A stretch of DNA of 64,000 bases, from positions 3,973,001 through 4,037,000 of the forward strand of contig JAEVHH010000005.1 of the NCBI GenBank assembly GCA_017607445.1, written 5' to 3'. Every line of letters begins with the position of its first letter. Within the stretch, counting starts at the first letter, position 1. The notes under the pieces were generated by a model that worked only from the letters and a program-made list of their open reading frames with translations, did not search any database and was not told the DNA's origin. This DNA comes from Histoplasma ohiense (lineage: Eukaryota; Ascomycota; Eurotiomycetes; Onygenales; Ajellomycetaceae). Below are positions 35,701 through 46,660 of this stretch, one piece after another. Made by a program: the position numbers and the translations under genes.

Positions 35701-38505
35701 GGAAGCTTTTCGGAGGTGCAAAACCGCCTGAGGAAATGCCAAGCTACCTTTGTATGGCTCCTATCAGACAGAGATGAAGTTGTGCAGGAGACAGGTTCTA
35801 GGGGTTTGAGTTTGGTATACGAGATGGGCAATCAGGACCTCAAAGATGATTTGGTGCGCGATCTTGTTCGATCTTTTACAATGGAAGGCTCCAATCTCGG
35901 GGGTGGGAAAATTTCCACAGATACAGAACTTTTTGAGCCCGGTGCCCTATCGACAGGCGAGGGATCTGTCACCACTTACAAGGATATTGTTGGACTAGCA
36001 TCTGAAGTAGGAGACCCGAGTCTCGTTTATCGCTTCATGTCACTTGCTTCAAATAACGCTATTTGGTCAAGCCGTGCGGCCTTCGGCAGATTCGGATTAA
36101 GCAACGTGCTGTCCGACTCAAGCGTCAATGGATACCTCGCGCAAAATCCTAAGCTTTATCCCAAATTGTATCGGTACAGATTCGACCCCAACTCGAATGT
36201 GCAGCGCTCAATGAATGACATTTGGAACGCCCTGGTCAAAGATTCGAACGCCGTAATCGAGTCAAATTTTGACGCGATCATGGATGACCTGCTCAAAAGT
36301 ATTATGACGGGCAAAGAGTGGAGAGTGCGCCAGGCGAGCTGTGCGGCAATTGCTGACCTTATCCAAGGGCGACCTATTGAGAAGTACGACAAATATCTTA
36401 GCGATATCCTTACCAAAGCGTTCAAGGTTCTAGATGATATTAAGGCCTCTGTCCGCCAAGCAGCGCTTAGACTATGTCAAGTCCTCACAAACATTGTTAT
36501 CCGAACCTTAGAGTCAGGAGATTCCGATTCGAAAAGAGCAAAGGTCATGTTAAACCATATCATTCCCTTTCTGCTTAGTCATGAGGGCATGGAGTCTGCC
36601 GCGGAAGAAGTGCAAGGTTATGCGATTGCAACTCTAACGAAGATCATTAAGAAAAGCCCCGGGAAAACACTCCGCCAGTTTGTGCCTCAGATATTAGAGA
36701 GATTTCTTTCTTCTTTGAGCTCCCTTGAGCCACAAGCTGTCAATTACATCCACCTCAACGCCGACAAATATGGCTTGACCGGGCAAGACATCGATAGAAT
36801 GAGATTGTCGGCAATTCGAACATCTCCAATGATGGAGGCTATAGAGCTCTATCTTCTCGAGTCTCTAGATGATGTAGCCATGAAGGAAGTTGCAAATAAA
36901 CTGGAAGACGTTCTACGATCAGCAATCGGCCTTCCTTCAAAAGTTGGCGTCAGCCGTGTCCTGGTTATTCTCAGTTCCAAAACTTTTCTCTTCCGCCCCC
37001 ATGCTGATCGTTTCGTTCAACTCATGCGCAAATATGTGCTTGACAGGAACGATACAATCAGCGCTGCATACAGCTCATCGATAGGTTATCTCATGCGATT
37101 GGCATCAGATGACCAGATGCTGAAAACAATCGAGTTTGCAAAATCGCTCTATTTTGGTTGCGAAGACACATCTCACCGTGTCATCTCAGGGGAGATCTTA
37201 AGCTCCATTTCTAAGCGTGCAAACGACCGTGTTGCGGCATTTTCGGCAGCTTTTCTTCCCTTCATCTTCGTGGCAATGCATGATACAGAAGCGCAGGTTG
37301 CGGAGCTGTTCTCAAAAACATGGAATAATAATGTCAGCGGTTCTCGCGCTGTATCATTGTATCTTCAGGAAATACTTGATATTGTGTCCATCCATCTAGA
37401 CTCACCACGGTGGGCTATTAAACACACTGCCGCCCTTGCAACTGCAAAGGTGGCTTTGTCATTAGATGACAACATTGATCTTGGCACAGCAGAGCGCATT
37501 TGGCCAATTATCGAGAAGGCGGTTTCAGGGAAGACTTGGGAAGGAAAAGAAATGGTACTGGAAGGATTTGTCAAATTTTCTCTCAAGTCAAAAGCTCTCT
37601 GGGCGCAAAATAGCGAAATCCGCGAGCAAACAAAGGTTGGTTCAGTCCGTCGCCTGATCGGCAGGGTTTGCACACGTATTCTGACTGTCACGATGCAGGT
37701 TATTGTAGTGAGAGAAGCTAAGCGAAACAATTCTGCATATAGACCTCATGCGCTCAGGTCTCTTGGTGAATTTGCCAAGGATCGAGATGATTTAGATCTC
37801 ATGCCTGATACTCTGAAAATTGTTTCTCAAGTGGTTGAGGATCTAGTTGATGACACGCAAGACACAATGGAGGTAGATGCAGATGCAGGCGGCAAGGCTT
37901 CAAAGTGGGTCAAATGATCGAAGACTCATGAGTTTTATTGTTAAAACTAACTGTAGATTTGCAGGGTTGAAGAACAAACTCTTGCAGCTGGTGTGGAGTG
38001 CATTTTCAACTGCGTTAATTCCACTATTTCCTTACCAGGTATGCAAAATATTAGGGACCCAAAAAGACTGGCTCTCGTTACTAATGGCTAGGCAGTACTG
38101 GCCGATCATATATCTCAAATAAACCCTGTCATCGACAAGGCTGTCACATACGGTGGTAAGCCCATATATAGCATCATGTACAGCGGACTGAAATCTTCAT
38201 TCGAAAAACTCGGTGCAGAAGTTTCAAAACCCGATTCTAAACTGCTCAATGGAAAATCAACTACTGAGTTCCGGACTGCATTACTCTCTCTCGCCGACCA
38301 ACTTTTGTTTCGGGGCCTCAATCTGTCCGTGGAAAACACGAGGCACAGTCGTGCTCAAGCCGCACTTGCATACATACAAATCTGCAACGGATTCGAAATT
38401 AAAATTCCTGACGAACAGCGCCAACAAGTTGAAGAGTGGCTAGCAACGGAGCGATCCAGGCAGGTGCAAGTGACCCTGCGCCAAGTATTGGAGAAGATCT
38501 CCTAA
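32701..38505 (+). CDS. ecm29: Proteasome-associated HEAT-repeat protein Ecm29
   Basis: Exons 32701-37904, 37965-38038 and 38096-38505 total 5688 nt (1895 residues), matching yeast Ecm29 (about 1870). The N-terminus (LRIALADSDSKLQSLLQTYL, VRNKVISICQHINTRI) and the dense alpha-alpha HEAT repeats throughout fit the family. Ecm29 binds both core and regulatory particles, tethers or remodels 26S proteasomes and acts as a quality-control factor under stress. The first intron (37905-37964) has donor GTGGGT. The second (38039-38095, 57 nt, GTATGC..GGCAG) has an excellent branch site, TACTAATG, but its length is a multiple of three and it contains an in-frame TAG, so retention would remove the last 137 residues. 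Both splice products keep the C-terminal HEAT region in frame. Confidence 0.93.
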
Positions 38506-41172
38506 AGCTTGCCATCAGGCCAGTTAAATTGCCAAAATCCATTTGAATTGCAGGGATGTCTCAAAATTGGTAGCTCTGATATGGTGGAAGGATCGAAGCC
38601 CTTGAAGAACTCCCTGCAATGAGCTCTACCCTAGGAGGTCCCTGTCATTGTCACATGAAAATGCGTCTGATGTCGGACTTTCCGCTTTGTCGCATGTTTC
38701 GTTTAGTTATTTATTTAATTTTTTTTTTTTTTTTTTTTTCAATTCTCGGTCATCCTCCACCTGTTCCTGACATGTCAGAGCAGCATCTGATCTATTCTTG
38801 AGCCGTTGCACCGGTTAAAGTCGTTGTGGGGTGCCAGCTGGAAACGAAGATCTGCACGAAGCAAACAGACTTTTAATAGGGCTGATCTTTTCAGCCAGTT
38901 GGAAGTGAGCCATGCGACATTGAAGTTGCATCGTAGCGCGTGCATGGCACAAAACATATTTTTTTTCAATTCCCGGCATGCAACCTAAGTGGTTGAGACT
39001 TATTATCGCCTGTTAATTAGCCACAGGGATCAGAACCAGCGTGTGTGCAATTAAGAGAACAATATAATGTTGGATGCTAATTATTCCCTAATAATAGGAC
39101 GAATGCGAGTCCACCCCTCCGCCATTTCACTATAAAAATCATGATTTTTGCGCTACCATTATTTTGTTGCTATTATAAAATTATCTTAGGATGATTATTC
39201 TAATAACTATTTTACCCACTTTGTCATCTTTTGCAGCATCGTGTGAAGCCAGAGGGTTACCAATAGAATAAACAGATAATATAACATGAAATGCATATCA
39301 GACATTTCTATTCACGGCGTGAAGTTGAGCAACAGCCACAAACCGCGTTTCCGTGACTCAATAATTTCTCTCAGATGGCTCGGATACATCCCAAGAGCCC
39401 CAAAAACTCGCCTTACCGGGTACATGAGAAGAATCGAGAAATTTCCCGTCGGCCTCAGACAACACTGCGCACTTCGCAGCCAAGATAAACTGTAGTATGA
39501 AGGGCGGGGGACATGACAGCTAACCATCCTATTCATGCAAGCCCGATGTTGCCCTGTGCATGCATCCAACAATGCAGAAGCGGGAAAGAAAAAGCCTCCA
39601 CCAAGGTTGCGGAAATCATTCTAGAAGGAATCCAGAAGCCTTTCCACGCAGGCAGGCAATGTGGGATTTGGCCAATTCAGCCGACAAACCAACATCGCCC
39701 ATTGGATCCCAGCGTTGCCAATGTCGCCGGGGCCTTCGACTTGCTCTCGCTGCGCACAGGTCCGTGACACCCTTCGATTTTCTTCCAGAACCTCGCCGGC
39801 ATCCCAGCAGTCCAACGGGATGCTTTGGTCGGGCGCCCCGGTGCTGACTGCATGCCTTAGCCCCGGCATCCCAGCCTATAGCAAACTCGTTGCTGTGGAA
39901 TTTCGGTGTTGGGATCAGATCGCTCGGTCGACGATGACGCAAAGCCTCTCAAAATTTGAACGACGAGAGGGCGCCATTGCCCGTCTCTTTTCTGATGTGT
40001 TCATTTTATCCCCGGTGTTTGACCCCACCTCATTCTTCGAAATCCTTCTAGCGCCGCAGTAGAACACCCTGTTTGACGATCAGCGATGATATTCCTGCGT
40101 GGGTTCGCTGTCAAACCGACGGCATCCTGGAAAATAATGGGCTTATTCATGATGGTTTTGCGTTTTGATTCCTTGAACTCACAGACAGATCTCCAGGCCC
40201 GGCGCTGCATGGGGGTTCAAAAAAAGAAAAAAAAAAAAAAACCTGCAAGCATCCAGACTTGCAGACAACTTTTTTCACCTAAAACATATTGATCCGACCT
40301 TATTGATAGTGCGTCCCTGACATGAAAAAATTTTCCTTTCACTCTCCGCTTCTTACGCTCTCTGCAATCCCTCCTTTTGGTATTGGCTTCGCCTATTTCC
40401 CGCGGGTTTTAGCCTCACAAAATGAACAATGCACAGGGGATATATTATATTTAAATATAACCATTTCATTATGCATCTGAGCGGCCCCTGCTCCTCTCCA
40501 CTAACAGAGTATATATCTCTCGCAACTTTTTGTGGACCCGCCACAGAAGCCTCTTGCGCATATCCATCCGTTCTCTTTTCACTTCTTATTCCTTTTTATG
40601 CTGTGAAACAAAGAATATTCTGGTTTATCATTTCTGTCAAAGCTTTCCTGCACGCCTACACATATTTCCCTCGGAGTTTTGATCTTCAACCCTTGGCTCA
40701 AATCCAAAACTATCCCTCCCGAATCTCCTCGTGTACTGCGCGTACATATATATCCTTCTCGCTCTATCAATGCCTGACGTTCATGGTTGCGATCAGTCGC
40801 TAGCCGAAACCAAGCGGATCGAGAAAACCCCACGTACTCTCAATCTCTGTCGATGACGGCTCGGTTGACGAGGTTAAGTGATTTTGAAGAAACGAACTTT
40901 GATCCCGTCTCATCTTAGTGGCAGTGGCTTGCACATTCCATAACCATTTTGAGGCCGCCACCGTTTCTGCATGAATCTCTTGGATCGATATAGATATATA
41001 TCTTTAGCCAGATCCTGCTTGTGTTTCTAGTTACTGTTCCTGCTGCGTCTTGAACTTTCACTCGCCCTTGATACAAGACTGCATATCCAGGGGAAACAAA
41101 GTGGGCCTCGAGGGTAGAACGGGGCATGAGAGGCTCAAAAAGAACATCCAAGAGGAACGACGGCGCGAGTGT
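38506..41172. other. Long intergenic region, no gene seen
   Basis: This 2.7-kb stretch lies between ECM29 and the Zn2Cys6 regulator. It contains a T21 run and several AT-rich stretches (38719-38739, about 39000-39280). An ORF at 39661-40062 has no domain and unremarkable composition. The right part must carry the regulator's promoter and possibly its 5' leader. Confidence 0.5.
38719..38739. repeat. Poly-T tract
   Basis: Twenty-one consecutive T downstream of ECM29. No poly-A signal or element boundary was found beside it. Confidence 0.8.
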
Positions 41173-44020
41173 ATGAATTCAAGTCGACTCCATGAATTTT
41201 GCGCTGTTGTGACTCCAGACAAACGAATCATGCCTTCACCAAAGCACACCGCACATCTTCCACTTATTGCACCGAAAGATGATGCCGTGGTGAGATCGTC
41301 CGAGTCCGGAGCTAAATCAGGAACCGCGGATGAGCAGAAACTGAAAATGCCTGTTCGAGTCCGCTTGCCTCCAAGATCCAGGACTGGGTGCTGGTAAGTC
41401 GATTCTCTCCGCTATCCTTTTTATGCATGTAGTAGGGTTGCGTGACCTGTGCAACCTGAATCCTTCGCTGTTATACATTTCTAATATTTGATTCTCGGCT
41501 CAGGACCTGTCGGGTGAGTTATATATGTTGTTGTGACATCTTGTGGCTACGAAAACTCACTGCTGACTCCGTCGATTTCTGTTGCTAAGAGTCGCAAAGG
41601 TCAGTGTTGCTCAACTATCTAGGTGATAAATACCAGCGGGAGAGGTTTGCTGATTGTTGTTTTCAGTAAAATGTGATGAGGGCCATCCTACCTGTGGCGT
41701 AAGTCAACCAAGCATGAGAAGATATAGAATTTATGCAACAAACTATTGAAACTACACTCTAGCAATGCTCAAGACTCGGGCACGAATGCGATTACAGTCC
41801 AAGGCTAGCGTTTCGGGATGATACATACAGAATAAAACATCGTATGCAGGCCGTTTCCACTGCTGGAAATGCAGTCTGGGACCGTACGTTCTGCGGCGGC
41901 TTCTATACCTCCCGGTACACTTGTAGTCACTCACATGGCTAATACGTTTTCTGGTAGCAACATCGCCAAGTCTGACCGCGAGTAGCCCAAACTCGTCCAT
42001 CGGAGGAGATACGCTACCCCCATTCGCGTGTTTAACGTCTGACTTGGAACGAGAGATGAAAGCTGAGGCATATTCTCCGGGCACCTATCATGTTATTGTG
42101 AACCCAGAGAGTTTTTCGTCGCTTCCTGAATATTCCGACACAACTGACAACACATCCATGTCGAGTTCTCCTGGCTCTGGTAAGGACGATACCACCAATG
42201 CTGGTAGTAGGAAGAGAGGCAGAAAACACAAAAGGGATAATTCTTCGTTGACAGAAACGGGTGACCCGAATGTGGTCATTCTCTCGAAATTCGAGGACTC
42301 CATTCCAATCTCATCCCCTGGCCACTGGAGGACTAACATGAGGCAGTCACCGTCGAGGTCGAGTACGTCTGGGTCCAAGTCCTCTGCGGAATTGATTGAT
42401 GAAGTGCCTGTTCAGGATCCCGTGGAATCATTTGATCAATCATACATAGATACCACGGAACAGTATGTGGAAGATACAAGATTACTTTTGCATTTTAGGA
42501 GAGTGGTCTGGAGCCATCTCGTGCAAACAGCTTCTCGCTGTGAATCTCCAGTCTATGACGTTTGCAACGCTCCTGGCTCAGATATCTTTGAGCAGGAGGC
42601 GGCCACTTTTCGTCCGGTAACCTCCCTGTCTAACAAATGGCTATTTTTTTGGACGCCCCTGGGCTCAAATACTGACTCTCCACCAATAGTTATTCCACGC
42701 CATGATGGCCGTTTCTGCTCTGAGCTTGTCCCATCATGGGAAGGGCCAAAGCATCGCTGCTCTACAACACTATCAGCAAACTCTTCCTTTCTTACAAACC
42801 AGTATGCGCAGTCATCAAGATCTCTCTTCGGATGGAGTGTTCCTCACCCATTTCTTGCTCCTGATTTACGAGGTAAGTATCTGTCACTCCCCTAACTCTT
42901 CTGCTAAGAAAATAACCTCTAAGTCACATATTAGATAGCTGCAGCTGAACCAGGAGGGTCCAACCTCTGGTCCCACCATCTGGAACGACTGTTACGAATC
43001 ATCTTAATGCGAAATGAGATTTTTAAGACGGAAAAATTCCCTTTTATCATCTGGTGGGTTTGTTCCATCGACTTATATGCGTTATTCAGCGGTACAGGAA
43101 CGGGAGAATTCATTGCGACGGTCTTGAAAAACGACATGATCCCATCTCCAGGATACCATCTCTACCCGCTCGTCCAGGATGGTACAAGCCTTATCTATCC
43201 GGAGGAGATGGATATCCTTCCCACCATCCTACAGCTTAACCATGACATATTCGTCCTGGCGGCCCGCCTAGGGCTGCTGGCATCTGAATTCCGTACACAG
43301 AGCGCCTATGCAAATGGAGCATTAATTAATAACGCAAATTCGAATGGTTCCCATGTATTCCCTCCTCAAATACTTGCCGATAGGGAAAAGCGCCTATTTG
43401 AAATCCAGCAAGCACTACGGCATTTATGGGAGACTTCTAATCTTGCTATCTTGGAACAACAAATGGATTTGCTCCCCAGTCGGTCGAAGGAAATGCTTCA
43501 ACATGTTCGTTTTTCCCACTCTTCCCTTCATGCCCCCTCTTTAATGTACCTAGCTAGAAAGGTAACAATGAAATTGACTTTTTACCTTCCATTTCTACAG
43601 GCCACCACTCTCTTCCACGCCAGCCTCATCTACTCATATACCAGCATGTGGTCTAGCCAAAGCATCGAGACCGGCGGTGGCCCCGCGCTCGAAATTTCCC
43701 AACGGACCACCGCCATCCTCCACGTTGCCTCGAGTATCGTACACGCAGGGCGTTTTGATCTGCGCTTCATCGTTTTCCCGCTGTTCATGGCGGGTGTGGC
43801 GTCCTCGTCCAGCTCGCAGAAAATGCTCGCGCTGGACTTGCTTTCTGGTATTGAGGGGAATGAGTCTGTTGGTCGCAACGTTACGACAACGAGACATGTA
43901 CTGCAGATTGTGTTCCAGAGACAGACGGAGGGATACATGCGGAAGGGACATGCGTTGGATGTGGATTGGATGGAAATTATGATTGAACAAGGCCTGCAGA
44001 TGGTGAATTTTGGGCTATGA
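41173..44020 (+). CDS. Zn2Cys6 fungal transcription factor
   Basis: Nine exons: 41173-41393, 41504-41513, 41590-41599, 41667-41698, 41763-41883, 41958-42616, 42690-42872, 42935-43504 and 43601-44020. They total 2226 nt (741 residues). The zinc cluster has Cys at 73, 76, 83, 90, 93 and 100 (C-x2-C-x6-C-x6-C-x2-C-x6-C) and is assembled from five exons, two of them 10 bp and one 32 bp; every junction keeps phase. A basic nuclear-localisation-like patch (RKRGRKHKR) follows at about 230. The C-terminal 400 residues (LFHAMMAVSALSLSHHG through LLIYEIAAAEPGGSNLWSHHLERL) look like the fungal-specific transcription factor domain 2 (PF11951). It should bind CGG-type sites as a dimer in the nucleus. Targets are unknown and no clustered pathway genes lie nearby. 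ATG 41173 was chosen; ATG 41230 is a possible alternative. Confidence 0.9.
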
Positions 44021-45305
44021 TTTTTATTTTCTTTTCTTTTCTTTTTTTTTTTTTAAAATGGGCTTTTTATCCTCCTGTTCATTTCCAATTTTTGATTCCC
44101 CTTTGGCTTTTTGATATCTGGTCCATATTTATCTGGCTGTGTCAATTTCATCCCATTTCTTTCTTCAATTGACGTTCATCTGTCCCACGTACTTAGTTGC
44201 CATGCTACCTTATACCCTTTTTATTTCTTATTTCCATATTCATATTCATTTGTTTATTGCTTGTTTATTTGTTTTTCGCTATCCAGTCTCTGAATTAATT
44301 TGTAGCGTTGGAGTTTTTTGTCAGGTTGAGTTGCGTCCTTATTATTCCATGGCAGTTCAAATACTTTTCACCTTCGGTGTTAAAATGTTTTCCTTTCCAC
44401 TGGGCCTACGGCCCCATTAGTACAGTACATACCACTTCCCCATACTAATGTCAAGCCTGGTCGTTCTATCTAAATCGCAGAGGCGTGGAATACAGTACAG
44501 AGTAATGTTCAATTATTCACCAGGAATATAATGTTATTTCAAGGTATTCCTACCGAAGATTTTACCAAGTTATCCCTAGCAGCCCGAGGGAGCAGCCAAT
44601 ATTGACAGTCACTAAGCCTCAGAAACACAGGATGAGTTGTTCTCCTTATCATTAATCTCCTTATAATCACTATCCTAAGGAAGCGCTGATGCGTCTATGT
44701 CGTTTCTTTCGACAGGTCTCAGGACACACCGTCATCTTCAGTGACTTCCATGAGACGAGTAATATCTGGTTGGAAATCTCGTTCCCTTTGGTAGAAGTTC
44801 CAACTCTATTTAACAGGCTGGGGGGGGGGTTTGTTTTGCTTGGGAAGGGGTAGGGACAAGGGACATAATGCATCGTACTCCTGAAGATATATGGCAAAAT
44901 GGTCAGCCGCCTATTCAACTGTTGTAGGGTAGGAAAGGGTGGGGGGGGAGAGTTGGGTGGAATCCAGTATCTGATCTGCGTGGTAAAATGCTGGCTCGTG
45001 AGTGGATCAGGGTGGAATATGGTTAGCTCTACACGGCCAGTCGCGCATGAAAGCTCAGAGATCTCGCCATTATTGGCTGAACCTCTGACTGTTAATTTTT
45101 CGTCCTGTAAGCTTTCCACGAATTGTAGTTCTGGGTGGTAGAACTGGCAGCTGTGGGTGCACTGGCAAAGCAAAATTTGTCCATTTCTATGCTCCCGTGA
45201 CATTTATCAACGTGGCGGGAAGAAGCGTGCGAAACAGCACTTAGTTCTTGCCGCCGGTCATCGTCCAAGCATTCTGCAGCTGGTGTGTTGTCACATTGGC
45301 CGTTC
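44021..45305. other. Intergenic region, no gene supported
   Basis: This follows the regulator stop with a T-rich 3' flank (44030-44060). G9-type runs occur at about 44820 and 44941. A 177-residue ORF at 44670-45203 (-) has no domain and no splice context, so it is not called. Confidence 0.45.
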
Positions 45306-45671
45306 TTATTTGCTGGTGACCTTTTCAACAGAGATCAGCTTTCATGACCACACTGGGCCCTGGTCCTGTCGAGGCCTCTTACCGTCTTACGCGAGTTCTT
45401 GTTCGATTCCAGCATGGCCAGTTGCTTCTGCATCATTTCCAATTCATGGAGAATTTTCTCCAAAGGTCCCACAAAGCCGTCCAATGCCCAGAGACGTGTC
45501 GCGCAGGGTAAATACAAGGATAGCCATAAGACTTTTCTTGAACTGCCGTCTTACTTCTCACCATGCACCCCCTCAATCTGCGGGACTGTGTGTGAGATCC
45601 CGCTGCAGACTCCACCGCAAAATGTCTTGGGCCTCAGACAGGCCAATGATGGCCAGCAGTCGGCTCGCCAT
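45306..45671 (-). CDS. Possible small gene with coiled-coil segment (weak)
   Basis: Three pieces can be joined in phase: ATG 45671 with MASRLLAIIGLSEAQDIL; a middle exon reading RLWALDGFVGPLEKILHE and EMMQKQLAMLESNKNSRKT, ending at 45383; and a short last exon 45320-45306. The last intron (45321-45382, GTAAGA..AAAAG) is credible, while the first (donor GTGGAG, acceptor CGGCAG) is only plausible. The middle exon has heptad-like Leu/Met/Ile spacing and looks more protein-like than its surroundings. No family is recognised. It may equally be chance. Confidence 0.22.
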
Positions 45672-45790
45672 GGCAAGCGCTGTGTTTGCTGGCTATCCCA
45701 CTCATCCATCCGACATGCAACTTTTTTGTCCTGGCGCTTACCCGAGTCGTCGAGGCAGCAGCGGCAGCACGTGATTGGCTGCAGGAATCA

Positions 45791-45830
45791 AGTACGGTCA
45801 GGTACGGTCAGGTACGGTCAGGTACGGTCG
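45791..45830. repeat. Tandem repeat, 10-bp unit, four copies
   Basis: Four near-perfect direct copies of GGTACGGTCA lie head to tail. It is a short minisatellite in the region upstream of the WW/PhoD gene. Confidence 0.88.
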
Positions 45831-46213
45831 GGACAATACAACGGTACACACAGGCACCCGCCCGGACCAATCCACGGAACGGATAAGGTTACTCTGCCGT
45901 CTGGGGAATACCATTGTCCAGAGTTTGGACCTGGAGGGAAACGCTGCAGTGATCTCGTCTTCGTATATCCTTCTTGATCCTCCACACAAGGCCTCGATAT
46001 TCCACACCGTTCAGATATTGACGCCCAACTCCCGGCCCAGGGCGCAGTCTCAGCCACCTGTGGCAACCAGCACGGTTCCTCTCTGGCTGGGTATGGAGAC
46101 GTCATTGGCGCTTCCAGGTGCCCAACTCTAAGATATGGCGGGGCCTGGCATGTGCAGCCTCAGCCTGTCGTATTCGCCATACCATCATTACAGCCATACA
46201 TACACACAATCAG

Positions 46214-46241
46214 CCTCCTCCTCCTCCTCCTCCTCCTCCTC
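46214..46241. repeat. CTC trinucleotide microsatellite
   Basis: About nine CTC units lie in the CT-rich leader about 430 bp upstream of the WW/PhoD start codon. Confidence 0.85.
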
Positions 46242-46660
46242 GTTGACTGCTTCAACCTCACCTCGATTCATTTTCTCTTCATCTTCTCTGACTGTTTTCT
46301 CATCTCCTGTTCTTGATTTTGGACAAACTCGCATATATATATCCCCCGCTTTCGTGTTGATACGTTCTGAAAACGTAGTTTATATCTCCTTCTGCTGCCT
46401 ATCCCCTCTTCTGCATTGCGCTAACCAACCGCCTGCTAAGTTAACCACAGATTCCATCCACCCCACTTACCTGGCCCCTTGCTTCCATCTCCCTCGCACC
46501 ATCTCCAAGCGCCCGCAACAGCCTGCATGTTGCAGAAATCTCCGCTGTGCGGGCTTCTATAAATAAATATTCTTTGCTTCTTTCCCCGTCTACTATACAG
46601 CTACCTAGAGCTTGAAGCAAACCTTTATACTCTTTTGCGACCAGCGCCAGTCCGCCCGCC

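Larger units (their letters stand above)
45672..46660. other. Upstream region of the WW/PhoD gene
   Basis: Apart from the repeats listed separately, this is CT-rich sequence from about 46180 to 46640, typical of a strong fungal promoter and transcript leader. It contains short upstream ORFs (e.g. one starting at 46135). Confidence 0.45.

Noticed and set aside
38039..38095. ECM29 reading frame continuing through the second intron to an in-frame TAG, suggesting a nonsense mutation or readthrough
   Set aside because: The segment has a GT donor, an AG acceptor and a near-perfect TACTAATG branch site at the right distance. Splicing gives an in-frame C-terminus, so it is an ordinary 57-nt intron.
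39661..40062. 133-residue plus-strand ORF between ECM29 and the Zn2Cys6 gene
   Set aside because: No domain, and composition like non-coding DNA; antisense ORFs over the same bases are equally long.
44670..45203. 177-residue minus-strand ORF
   Set aside because: No domain, low-complexity Pro/Ser patches, no splice context and no supporting neighbour; it is treated as chance.
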